Part shown: piece by piece, positions 34,972 through 42,545 of the stretch
How the letters are laid out: each line of letters opens with the position of its first letter
How positions within the stretch are numbered: position 1 is the stretch's first letter
Assembly: GCF_004363655.1 (NCBI RefSeq)
Contig: NZ_SNZH01000001.1
Coordinates: 54,569-118,568, forward strand
From: Tahibacter aquaticus
GTDB taxonomy: Bacteria > Pseudomonadota > Gammaproteobacteria > Xanthomonadales > Rhodanobacteraceae
DNA: 64,000 nt
Direction of reading: 5' to 3'
Made by a program: the position numbers and the translations under genes
Notes under the pieces: generated by a model
Told to the model about the DNA's origin: nothing
The model's input: only the letters and a program-made list of their open reading frames with translations
The model's database searches: none

Positions 34972-36597
34972 TCAATACACGTCGCGCCGGTAACGCCCCT
35001 GCTCGGCCAGCTGCTCCAGCACCTCGGCGCCCAGCGCCGCGCGCAACTGCGCATCGACGGCGGGCGCCATGCCCTGCAGGCTACCGCAGACGTAGATGCA
35101 GGCGCCGGCGGCAACCCACTCTGCCAGCGCGGCGGCGGCCTCGCCGACGCGCTGCTGCACGTAGATCTTTTCCGCCTGGTCGCGGGAGAAAACCAGGTCG
35201 ACGCGTTCCAGCCAGCCGGATTCGCGCCAGCCTTCGATCTCGGCTTCGAAGAAATAGTCGCTGCGGCGATTGCGCTCGCCGAACAGCAGCCAGTTGCGCC
35301 GCTGGCCGGCGGCAATGCGCGCCTTGAGCAAGGCGCGCAGGCCGGCCAGCCCAGTGCCGTTGCCGATCAGGATCAGCGGGCACGGCCCTGCCGGCATGTG
35401 GAAATGACTATTTGTGCGCAAACGCAGATCGATGCCTGCTCCGTCCGCGGCCACAGCGGTGAGCCAGCCCGAGCCCAGGCCCAGGCTGCCGTCTTCGCTC
35501 CGCCATTGCCGTACCAGCAATTCCAGGCGGCCGTCGGCGGGAATCGAAGCGATGGAGTATTCGCGGTGCGGCAGCGGCTTGAGTTGCGCCGCCCACTGCG
35601 CCACGGAGCGCCCTTCGAGCTGCGCCGGCTGCGGCCATTGATGGCGTGCGAGGAACGCCGCCAGCGGTTCGCCGTCGGCGACGACGGCGTTGCCGTCCAG
35701 GCCTTGCCGCTGCAGCCACTGGCGTACCGCCTCGGCACTGTGGCGCGGACCGATTTCGGCAACGTCGCCGGCCTGCCAGGCCAGTTCGGTGCCGTCCTCC
35801 GGCACCAGGGCCAGATGAAAACACGCGCCGCCGGCGCTGCCGGGATTGAGCTGCGCGCGGGCCTGCAGACGCCAGCGCGCATAGTGCGGTGTCGACCAGT
35901 CGGCCTGGTCGCTACGCCCGGCCAGCACGCCGACCTGGTGCTGCCAATGGCGCAGCGCGCCCGGCTCGGCATTGTCCACTTCGATACGATCGAACAGCGA
36001 CTGGGCGCCCTGGTGGCGCAGCCACGCATCCAGGCGGCGGCCAAAGCCGCAGAACTGCGCATAGCTGCTGTCGCCCAGCGCCAGCACGGCATAGCGCAGC
36101 GAGGCCAATGCCTGGTCCTTGCCGAGTACGCGCCGGGCAAAGCCGGCGGCCATGTCGGGCGGATCGCCTTCGCCATAGGTGCTGACCACGAACAGCGCCT
36201 GGCTGCTGTCGCGCAGCACCTGGGCGTCGACCCGGTTGATCGCGAGCAGGCGTACGCCGCCGCCGGCTTCGCTCAAGGCGGCGGCGGTGCGCCGGGCCAG
36301 GTCTTCGGCCATGCCGGTCTGGCTGGCGTAGGCAACCAGGATCGCGTCGCTGCCGGTTGCGGCAAACGCCGGCGCGCGCTGGCGCCGGCGCTGCCGCCAA
36401 TGAATCATTGTGCAGAAAGCAACATATGCCACCACTGCCGCAGCAGCCGCAAGCCAGCGCTGCAGTCCCGGATCGGTCCAGGCCAGCTCGCGCGACTGCA
36501 ACCCGGCCGCCAGCCAGGCCAGGGCAGCCAACAGCAGCAGCACGCCGGCATTTCCCAGCCGCGCAGGCCAGTCGGGTGGCGACGGCGATTCGCTCAT
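34972..36597 (-). CDS. Membrane-anchored flavodoxin/FNR reductase (CysJ-like)
   Basis: This 541-aa diflavin reductase has two N-terminal TM helices (about 15-33 and 46-66). A flavodoxin domain with the FMN loop ASQTGMAEDL (about 85-225) is followed by a CysJ-type FAD/NADPH module with REYSIAS (FAD), GNGTGLAGLRALLKAR (NADPH) and the CysJ-like ending YRRDVY. In related proteins a PepSY_TM part is fused at the N-terminus; here PepSY is a separate gene in the same operon. Likely role: feed NADPH electrons to a membrane or periplasmic acceptor. It overlaps the ApbE gene by 4 nt (ATGA) and is the last gene of the Fur-type operon. Confidence 0.88.
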   Translation of the reverse strand: MSESPSPPDWPARLGNAGVLLLLAALAWLAAGLQSRELAWTDPGLQRWLAAAAAVVAYVAFCTMIHWRQRRRQRAPAFAATGSDAILVAYASQTGMAEDLARRTAAALSEAGGGVRLLAINRVDAQVLRDSSQALFVVSTYGEGDPPDMAAGFARRVLGKDQALASLRYAVLALGDSSYAQFCGFGRRLDAWLRHQGAQSLFDRIEVDNAEPGALRHWQHQVGVLAGRSDQADWSTPHYARWRLQARAQLNPGSAGGACFHLALVPEDGTELAWQAGDVAEIGPRHSAEAVRQWLQRQGLDGNAVVADGEPLAAFLARHQWPQPAQLEGRSVAQWAAQLKPLPHREYSIASIPADGRLELLVRQWRSEDGSLGLGSGWLTAVAADGAGIDLRLRTNSHFHMPAGPCPLILIGNGTGLAGLRALLKARIAAGQRRNWLLFGERNRRSDYFFEAEIEGWRESGWLERVDLVFSRDQAEKIYVQQRVGEAAAALAEWVAAGACIYVCGSLQGMAPAVDAQLRAALGAEVLEQLAEQGRYRRDVY

Positions 36598-37586
36598 GCG
36601 TAGCGGAAGCGCGCGAACGCCGCCGATTCCACCGTCGCCAGCCCCTGCCCCACCCGGCTGACGAAATGCGCGGCAATATCGTGGCGCTGGGCGAAGGCCA
36701 GGCCGGCTTCGGCGCCGAGCACGCTGAACGCAGTCGCATAGGCGTCGGCCAGCATGGTTTCCGCATGCAGCACGCTGACCGCCGCCAGTCCATGACTGAC
36801 CGGCTGGGCGGTACGCGGATCGATGGTGTGGGAATAGCGCCGGCCGGCACTGTCGAAATAGCGCAGGTAGTCGCCCGAGGTGGCGATGGCGCCGTCGCGC
36901 AGCACGCCGACCAGGGGCAGGCCGTGCTCCTGCTGCGGCGATTCGATAGCCACAAACCAGGGCTGGCCGTCGCCGCGGCGGCCGCAGGCGCGCAGTTCGC
37001 CGCCCACTTCGACCAGGTAGTCGTGCACGCCGAGCGAGCGCAGCGTCGCACAGACCTGGTCGACCGCATAACCTTTGGCAATTGCAGAAAGATCAAGAAA
37101 TATACCGCCAGGCTGCCATACCGCAAGCCGGCCGGCATCGACACGCAGGCGCTGCCAGCCGCAGTCGGCGCGGGCGCGGTCTATCGCGGCAGCCTCGGGC
37201 GGTGCGCTGCGCTGGCCGTCGGGTCCAAAGCCCCACAGATTGACCAGGCGGCCGACGGTCGGGTCGTAGGCACCGTCGGTTTCCCGGGCGACGGCCAGCG
37301 CCGTGGCGACGACATGGAAACACTGCGCCGGCAGTTCGACCCAGCTTTCGGCCGCGGCGGTGTTGTAGCGGCTCAGGTCCGAATCGCTGCGCCAGGTGCT
37401 CATCTGGCGGTCGACGCCGTCCAGCGCCGCGGCAATGGCCTGGGGCACGCGCACCGTGTCGAAGCCGCCATAGGCGCAGGCCTTGACCGACCAGCTCGTG
37501 CCCATGCTCAGGCCGGACCAGGCCTTCACCGGCCACTGCAGCAGGCGTCGCGGCAGCAGCCGGCGCGCGAAGGCTGACGCGCTCAT
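36594..37586 (-). CDS. apbE: ApbE-family FAD:protein FMN transferase
   Basis: This 330-aa enzyme attaches FMN from FAD to Thr/Ser of exported proteins. Family blocks seen are MGTSWSVK, MSTWRSDSDLSRYN, VNLWGFGP, DLSAIAKGYAVD, VEVGGELRACG, AIATSGDYLRYF, YSHTIDPRTAQPV and LADAYATAFSVLG. The ATG at 37586 is preferred to a GTG two codons earlier. The N-terminus is basic with a weak hydrophobic stretch and no clear lipobox, so its side of the membrane is less sure than usual. The natural substrate is probably the DUF2271 protein three genes upstream. Confidence 0.93.
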   Translation of the reverse strand: MSASAFARRLLPRRLLQWPVKAWSGLSMGTSWSVKACAYGGFDTVRVPQAIAAALDGVDRQMSTWRSDSDLSRYNTAAAESWVELPAQCFHVVATALAVARETDGAYDPTVGRLVNLWGFGPDGQRSAPPEAAAIDRARADCGWQRLRVDAGRLAVWQPGGIFLDLSAIAKGYAVDQVCATLRSLGVHDYLVEVGGELRACGRRGDGQPWFVAIESPQQEHGLPLVGVLRDGAIATSGDYLRYFDSAGRRYSHTIDPRTAQPVSHGLAAVSVLHAETMLADAYATAFSVLGAEAGLAFAQRHDIAAHFVSRVGQGLATVESAAFARFRYA

Positions 37587-37606
37587 GCGCACGCTGCCGT
37601 GGCAAG

Positions 37607-37631
37607 GCCGGCCAGGCTTGCGCCGGCCGGC
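37607..37631. repeat. GCCAGGCTTGCG-type palindromic element
   Basis: GCCGGCC (37607-37613) pairs with GGCCGGC (37625-37631). The loop core GCCAGGCTTGCG recurs at 32195-32206 and, inverted, at 47521-47532. It lies in the gap between the DUF4198 and ApbE genes. Confidence 0.5.
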
Positions 37632-37658
37632 AGTGGTGCGAGCGCAAGCGTCATGCGC

Positions 37659-38465
37659 TTACTGCGCCAGTACCTCGAACGTCGCCACATAGCTGGCGCG
37701 ACGCGAGGTGGCCTTGGGCACGCTGGCGTTCTTGTCTTCCAGCGTGGTTTCCAGCCAGTACATGCCGGCTGCAGGCCAGGTCACGCTGACTTCGCCATTC
37801 TTGTCGGTGGTCAGGTTCATCTCGTTCTGGGCATTGCGATAGCGGCTGCCGCCGGGAACGATCTCGATCTTCAGGTCGGCCGCGGGCTTGCCATCGAGGC
37901 TGAAGCGGAACTTGGCTGGCTCGCCGGCATACAGGTCGTTCGGATGCGTGACCGGCGTCATTTCCAGGCCCTTGCCGCTGGCCTTCAGCGCAGTGTCGTT
38001 CGGCTTGCCGGCGGTGGCGAACGTCTCGACGCGGCCTGTCGACTGGGTGATCTGCACGTTCTTGGCCTCGGCGGGAATGTCCTTGGCCAAGTCTTCGGCC
38101 TTGCCGCGCCAGCGCTTTTTCTCGCCGTTGAGTTCATAGCTGGCGGACAGGCCGTTGTTGACCAGGGCCACCTTGTAGGTGCCGTTCTTGTCCAGGTGCA
38201 GATCGAAGCTGGAGCGGAACTTGCCGGTGAACGGGTTTTCCGCCGTCGCCGCCGCACCGTCGGGCGCGGTGATGACCAGGTTGTCCAGGCGCAGCGGCAC
38301 ATGGTTGAAGTAGAACAGGTCGTTGGATACGGCGGCATCGACGGTGATCCACTGGTCCGGCGTCAGCACCGTGGCCGAGGGCAGCAGCCAGGCCTTGTGC
38401 GCATGGGCGGCGCCGGCGGCGAACAGGGCCAGTGCGAGGGCGGCGAGAGGGCGAATCGTCTTCAT
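37659..38465 (-). CDS. DUF4198-family exported protein
   Basis: This 268-aa periplasmic protein has a signal peptide (residues 1-22, ending AHA) followed by HKAWLLPSATVL, the conserved start of DUF4198. Later segments (LYAGEPAKFRF, TDKNGEVSVTWPAAGMYWLET) look like Ig-like beta strands. Some relatives belong to metal-uptake loci; function is not established. Here it is the third gene of the PepSY-DUF2271-DUF4198-ApbE-reductase set, 15 nt after DUF2271. Inference: a metal-binding or scaffold partner. Confidence 0.85.
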   Translation of the reverse strand: MKTIRPLAALALALFAAGAAHAHKAWLLPSATVLTPDQWITVDAAVSNDLFYFNHVPLRLDNLVITAPDGAAATAENPFTGKFRSSFDLHLDKNGTYKVALVNNGLSASYELNGEKKRWRGKAEDLAKDIPAEAKNVQITQSTGRVETFATAGKPNDTALKASGKGLEMTPVTHPNDLYAGEPAKFRFSLDGKPAADLKIEIVPGGSRYRNAQNEMNLTTDKNGEVSVTWPAAGMYWLETTLEDKNASVPKATSRRASYVATFEVLAQ

Positions 38466-38480
38466 GGTTTTCTCCGGGAA

Positions 38481-39020
38481 TCAGGGCGCGAGATCGAGCG
38501 AGACGGAACCCAGTTCCACTTCGCCCTTGGCATCGGCGTGGCTGGCGGCGGCCGGCGGCCACTGGAACGGAATACGCACGAGTTCATGGCCACCGACTTC
38601 GCGCGCGGCCTCGACCACCAGTTCGTACTTGCCCGGCTTGAGGCCGGCCAGCTGCGGCTGCTTGTCGTTGAAGCTGAGCCTGTGCACGCCGGCCGGGCGC
38701 GTCGCGCCGCTGACGCCGTCGATGGGCAAGGTGCTGCTGCGACCGCTGCGGCGCCACCACTGGCGCAGGTCGGCCAGCCATTTGCTGCCCTGTTCCTGCT
38801 TGCCGCTGCCCGCATCCTTGCCGGTCTTCTGCTGGTACCAGACAGCCAGGTTGGTCGCGACGCTGTTGTCCTCGTGCGCGACCCAGACCGCGATATACGG
38901 ACGATGGTATTCGGCCACGTTGAGGTTCGGCACTTCCACGCCGACGTTGAGATCGGCGGCCGCAGCGCTGCCGGCGAGCAGTGCGCCTAGCGCACCGTAG
39001 AGCTTGAGTCTGATACGCAT
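38481..39020 (-). CDS. DUF2271-family exported protein with flavinylation motif
   Basis: This 179-aa protein has a signal peptide (about 1-22, ending SAAAA) and the family stretch YHRPYIAVWVAHEDN. Residues 101-107 read D-G-V-S-G-A-T, which fits the ApbE target pattern D-x-x-(S/T)-G-A-(T/S); Thr107 would carry the FMN. The ApbE gene is two genes downstream. I infer a small periplasmic flavoprotein that relays electrons. It follows the PepSY gene by 10 nt. Confidence 0.87.
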   Translation of the reverse strand: MRIRLKLYGALGALLAGSAAAADLNVGVEVPNLNVAEYHRPYIAVWVAHEDNSVATNLAVWYQQKTGKDAGSGKQEQGSKWLADLRQWWRRSGRSSTLPIDGVSGATRPAGVHRLSFNDKQPQLAGLKPGKYELVVEAAREVGGHELVRIPFQWPPAAASHADAKGEVELGSVSLDLAP

Positions 39021-39030
39021 CTCTACCTCG

Positions 39031-39651
39031 TCAATGAATAAACAGGATCACCAGTAAAAAAGGCACTACCAGGCCGAGCGCCACCATGGGCCAGGTCGCC
39101 GGCCGCCGCGGCGCATGCAGCTGCAGCAGGAACAGGCCGGTGATGGCGAATACCAGGCAGGCCAGCGCGAAGATGTCGATGAACCAGGTCCAGGCCGCGC
39201 CGGTATTGCGCCCCTTGTGCAGATCGTTGAGCCAGGCAATCCAGCCGCGGTCGGTGCGTTCGTACTCGACCGCGCCGCTGGCCAGGTCGACGCTGGCCCA
39301 GGCATCGCCGCCGGGCCGCGGCAGCGAGATATACACCTCGTCCTCGCTCCACTCGGCCTGGCCGCCGGCAACGCGCACATCCAGGGCCTGCGCAAACCAC
39401 TGCGCCAGTTCCGGCACTACTGCCTGCTTGCCTTCCAGTTTCAGCTGCTGCAGCGATTCGCGCAGCGGTGCTGGCAGTTCCGCCTTGCGGTTGCTGACCA
39501 CAGGCTCGGCACCGATCTGGCTGGCGTGATTGAGGGTGATGCCGGTAAACGCGAACAGCAGCAGGCCGATCAGGCAGGCAGCCGAGGAAATCCAATGCCA
39601 TTCGTGCAAGGTCTTCAACCACCAGGCGCGGCGTTGTGGATCGTTGGCCAT
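39031..39651 (-). CDS. PepSY-associated TM protein
   Basis: This 206-aa membrane protein has a first TM helix at about 19-41 (WISSAACLIGLLLFAFTGITLNH), a PepSY-like periplasmic loop, and two TM helices near the C-terminus (about 155-177 and 182-204). WLNDLHKGRNTG, before the second helix, is typical of PepSY_TM proteins of iron loci; the His residues near the helices could bind haem. It is the first gene of the Fur-type operon. The ATG at 39651 is preferred to a start at 39699, which would lie almost on the predicted transcription start. Confidence 0.87.
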   Translation of the reverse strand: MANDPQRRAWWLKTLHEWHWISSAACLIGLLLFAFTGITLNHASQIGAEPVVSNRKAELPAPLRESLQQLKLEGKQAVVPELAQWFAQALDVRVAGGQAEWSEDEVYISLPRPGGDAWASVDLASGAVEYERTDRGWIAWLNDLHKGRNTGAAWTWFIDIFALACLVFAITGLFLLQLHAPRRPATWPMVALGLVVPFLLVILFIH

Positions 39652-39707
39652 GGAAGTCGGACGGCTCGCGCTACTGCGGCGCGCCGGGCAACGGCGCAAG
39701 GGCCGCG

Positions 39708-39737
39708 ATTACAGCACAAATGAGAATCAGTCTCAAT
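39708..39737 (-). promoter_or_regulatory. Fur-box promoter of the flavinylation operon
   Basis: On the minus strand, -35 TTGAGA (39736-39731) and -10 TGTAAT (39713-39708) are 17 nt apart. AATGAGAATCAGTCTCAAT (39719-39737) is a near-perfect Fur box lying across the -35 and spacer, as in the promoter at 34862-34891. Confidence 0.82.
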
Positions 39738-39960
39738 TCCACACATAACACGAAAGCCCCCGACGTTTGTCGCAGGCAATGCAGGCGACACCGCCACTGG
39801 CATCACGCCGGTAATGAACCGCCCATTCCTGCGCCTCAGCCAGCATATCGGCCTGCCGTTCCACGCCCGCGCCGGCAGGCCAACCATTCTGCACAGCCGC
39901 CCCCTGGCGTATTGCCCTGAAGCGGTGCGCCACTGACGCGCGCGATGCGGCTTTGTGCAC
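39733..39960 (-). CDS. Possible small ORF after the Rieske gene
   Basis: This is a 75-codon frame with a GTG start, 12 nt past the Rieske stop. It contains QEWAVHYRRDASGGVACIACDKRRG with a CxxC pair. I do not recognise it and there is no clear ribosome site, so it may be chance. Its 3' end runs into the Fur box. Confidence 0.2.
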   Translation of the reverse strand: MHKAASRASVAHRFRAIRQGAAVQNGWPAGAGVERQADMLAEAQEWAVHYRRDASGGVACIACDKRRGLSCYVWN

Positions 39961-39972
39961 AACTAGCCGATT

Positions 39973-40296
39973 TCAGTCCCAGCGATCGTCGCGCGTGAAC
40001 ACGGCGCCGTTTTCGGTCTTGACCGGAAACTTGGCGATGGGCTCGTACGCCGGCGGGCAGAGCACGGCGCCGCTGCGCAGGTCGAACCTGGCACCGTGGC
40101 GTATGCACTCGATGGTATAGCCCTCGACCGGGCCGCCGGCGAGTTCGCCGCCGTCATGGGTGCAGACATCTTCTACGGCGTACAGCTCGCCGTCGATATT
40201 GAACACGGCGATGGCGACATCGCCATCCCAGCCGATGCGGAATTCGCCGGGCAGCAGCTCGGCGGTGGCGCAGACGCGGATCCAGTTCTCGCTCAT
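39973..40296 (-). CDS. Rieske [2Fe-2S] ferredoxin
   Basis: This is a 107-aa stand-alone Rieske protein. C45-T-H47 and C64-x-x-H67 are the cluster ligands, in the usual VCTHDGG and CIRHGARFD contexts. It has no signal or TM segment, so it is cytosolic and resembles dioxygenase or NirD-type ferredoxins. It is the last clear gene of the SUF operon, 22 nt after the GNAT gene. Its place suggests a client of SUF assembly or an electron donor to it. The ATG at 40296 is chosen because the upstream part of the frame belongs to the GNAT gene's other strand phase. Confidence 0.92.
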   Translation of the reverse strand: MSENWIRVCATAELLPGEFRIGWDGDVAIAVFNIDGELYAVEDVCTHDGGELAGGPVEGYTIECIRHGARFDLRSGAVLCPPAYEPIAKFPVKTENGAVFTRDDRWD

Positions 40297-40318
40297 GGCG
40301 GCGGCGCGGCGAGAGGCT

Positions 40319-40873
40319 TCAGAGCCGCTTGGCCAGCACTTCGAACTGCAGGTCGTCGCGCTTGGGCAGGCCGAAGCGCGCGTCGCCGTAGGGGAAGGGC
40401 TTGAGCACGCCGGTGCGCACATAGCCGCGGCGTTCGTACCAGGCGATCAGGCTGTCGCGGATGGTGATCACGGTCATCTGCATTTCTGCGCAGTGCCATT
40501 CCACCGTGGCAATGCGTTCCGCCTCGGCCAGCACCAGCTTTCCGACGCCGCCGCCCTGCAGGCTGGGATCGACGGCGAACATGCCGAAATAGCCGATGTT
40601 GCGCCCCTGCTCCTGCAGCCGCTCGACATGGCAGCAGCACAGCAACTGGCCGTCGCGTTCGGCCAGCAGCACGCGGCTGTAGCCGCGTGCCAGCAATTCG
40701 GCGACAGAGCCCGGATCGGTGCGCTGACCATCGAGGAAGTCGGCTTCGGTCGTCCAGCCCTGCTTGCTCACGTCGCCGCGATAGGCCGACTCGACCAGGG
40801 CGACGATGGCATCGAGGTCGGCCACGGTGGCCGCGCGGAAGGTCAGCGGTGCAGATTCGGCAACAGCATTCAT
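40319..40873 (-). CDS. GNAT-family N-acetyltransferase
   Basis: This 184-aa protein has the acetyl-CoA loop DPSLQGGGVGKLVL (Q-x-x-G-x-G/A type), a FRAATVADLDAIVALVESAY start and a WYERRGYVRTG end, all standard for GNAT. It overlaps the sufU stop by 4 nt (ATGA), so it is translationally coupled to the SUF genes. The substrate is unknown. GNATs with this start are frequent near sufU in related genomes as far as I recall, but no role in cluster assembly is established. Confidence 0.88.
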   Translation of the reverse strand: MNAVAESAPLTFRAATVADLDAIVALVESAYRGDVSKQGWTTEADFLDGQRTDPGSVAELLARGYSRVLLAERDGQLLCCCHVERLQEQGRNIGYFGMFAVDPSLQGGGVGKLVLAEAERIATVEWHCAEMQMTVITIRDSLIAWYERRGYVRTGVLKPFPYGDARFGLPKRDDLQFEVLAKRL

Positions 40874-41316
40874 GCAGCGTCCTTTTCGGTTGTCGTATGC
40901 GCGTGGCCGGCCAGCGCCGCGGCCAGCGTAGCCCAGGGCAGCAGCGCACATTTGCGTCGCGCAGGATAGCGCGCCAGTTCGCCCAGCGCAGCGAGATCGC
41001 CCAGCGCCAGGCCAGCGGATTCGCCCTGCACCAGGGCCGTGAATTCCTGCTGCAGTGCGGCCAGCGCGGCCGCGTCCAGGCCTATTGCGCGCTCGCCCAG
41101 CAGCGAGGCGGTCGCCATGGCGATGGCGCAGCATTCGCCGCGGAAGGCGTAGTCGGCAATGCGGCCGTCGCGCAGCAGTATCTCGATCTGCAGCGAATCG
41201 CCGCACAGCGCATTCACGCCGTCGCAGCGATGGCTGGGCTGTTGCAGGCTGCCGAAACGGCGCGGCGCACGCTGGTGTGCCAGCACGATGTCGCGATACA
41301 GCGCCGGCGTGTCCAT
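40870..41316 (-). CDS. sufU: SufU-like iron-sulfur scaffold/sulfur-transfer protein
   Basis: This 148-aa protein has the start MDTPALYRDIVLAHQRAPRRFG. The metal/sulfur residues are C38-G-D40 (NALCGD), C63 (GECCAIAM) and C123 (RRKCALLPW). SufU accepts persulfide from SufS through a zinc-bound Cys. It stands where SufE would be in enterobacteria; no SufE or SufA is in the operon. The start is 2 nt after the sufS stop. Confidence 0.95.
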   Translation of the reverse strand: MDTPALYRDIVLAHQRAPRRFGSLQQPSHRCDGVNALCGDSLQIEILLRDGRIADYAFRGECCAIAMATASLLGERAIGLDAAALAALQQEFTALVQGESAGLALGDLAALGELARYPARRKCALLPWATLAAALAGHAHTTTEKDAA

Positions 41317-41318
41317 GC

Positions 41319-42545
41319 TCAGGCCAACAGGCGCCGGACCTTGTCCAGCGCGCGCACGAACGCATCGACTTCCTCGCGCGTGTTGTAGAACGCGAGCGAG
41401 GCGCGCGCCGTCGCCGGCACGCCGAAGAACTGCATCAGCGGATGCGCGCAGTGATGGCCCGAGCGCACGGCAACGCCTTCGTGGTCGAGCAGAGTGGCCA
41501 CGTCGTGCGCGTGCACGCCTTCGATCAGGAACGACATCACCGCCGCACGCTGGCGCGCGCGGCCGAACAGGCGCAGTCCGGGCACGCTCTGCAGTGCCTC
41601 GGTCGCATAGGCCAGCAGTTCCGCCTCGTACGCCTGGATGGCGGCAATGCCCACATTTTCCACATAGTCAATGGCGGCACCCAGGCCGATGAAGCCGGCG
41701 ATATTCGGCGTGCCTGCCTCGAACTTGTGCGGCGGATCGGCAAAGACCGTGCCGTCGAAACTGACCGTGCGGATCATCTCGCCGCCGCCGAAGAACGGCG
41801 GCATGGCGTCCAGGTGTTCGCGTTTCGCCCACAGTGCCCCGGTGCCGGTGGGGCCGAACAGCTTGTGCCCGGTCATGGCGTAGAAATCGCAGCCCAGCGC
41901 CTGCACATCGACGCGCTGGTGCGGACAGGCCTGCGAACCGTCGACCAGCAGCGGAATGCCGCGGGCGCGGCACAGCCGGGCGATCTCGGCCACCGGATTG
42001 ACCGTGCCAATCACGTTCGACACGTGCGCAACGGCGGCCAGCTTCACCTTCGGCGTCAGCATCGCCTCGAAGCGGTCCAGCAGCAGCTCGCCGTCGGCAC
42101 TGATCGGCGCGGCCTTGACGCTGGCGCCGCTGCGCGCCGCCACCAGCTGCCAGGGCACGATATTGGCGTGGTGCTCCATCTGCGTGACGAGGATTTCGTC
42201 ACCCGGCTGCAGCCGCGGCAGCGCGTAGCTGTAGGCGACCAGGTTGATGGCCTGGGTCGTACCGCTGGTCAGAACGAGCTGGTCGCGGCTGGGCACATTG
42301 AGAAAGCGCGCCAGCTTGTCGCGCGCACCTTCGTAGGCCGCCGTAGCCTGTTCGCCCAGGCTGTGCACGGCACGCGCGACGTTGGCGGTGTATTCGCGGT
42401 AATAGCCGTCCACTGCATCGACCACTGCCTGCGGTTTCTGCGCGGTATTGGCATTGTCGAAGTAGACCAGCGGCTTGCCGTGCACGCTGCGGCGCAATAC
42501 CGGAAAGTCGGCGCGCCAGCGTTGCGGATCGAAAGCAGAACTCAT
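41319..42545 (-). CDS. sufS: SufS-type cysteine desulfurase
   Basis: This 408-aa PLP enzyme turns cysteine into alanine and enzyme persulfide. Group-II hallmarks are YFDNANTAQKPQAVVDA, TSGTTQAINLVA, MEHHANIVPWQ, the PLP Lys in MTGHKLFGPTG, the active Cys in RSGHHCAHP, and the conserved GTPNIAG. It overlaps sufD by 4 nt. YFDNANTAQ (rather than the usual YLDNAATTQ) is a small variation. Confidence 0.97.
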   Translation of the reverse strand: MSSAFDPQRWRADFPVLRRSVHGKPLVYFDNANTAQKPQAVVDAVDGYYREYTANVARAVHSLGEQATAAYEGARDKLARFLNVPSRDQLVLTSGTTQAINLVAYSYALPRLQPGDEILVTQMEHHANIVPWQLVAARSGASVKAAPISADGELLLDRFEAMLTPKVKLAAVAHVSNVIGTVNPVAEIARLCRARGIPLLVDGSQACPHQRVDVQALGCDFYAMTGHKLFGPTGTGALWAKREHLDAMPPFFGGGEMIRTVSFDGTVFADPPHKFEAGTPNIAGFIGLGAAIDYVENVGIAAIQAYEAELLAYATEALQSVPGLRLFGRARQRAAVMSFLIEGVHAHDVATLLDHEGVAVRSGHHCAHPLMQFFGVPATARASLAFYNTREEVDAFVRALDKVRRLLA

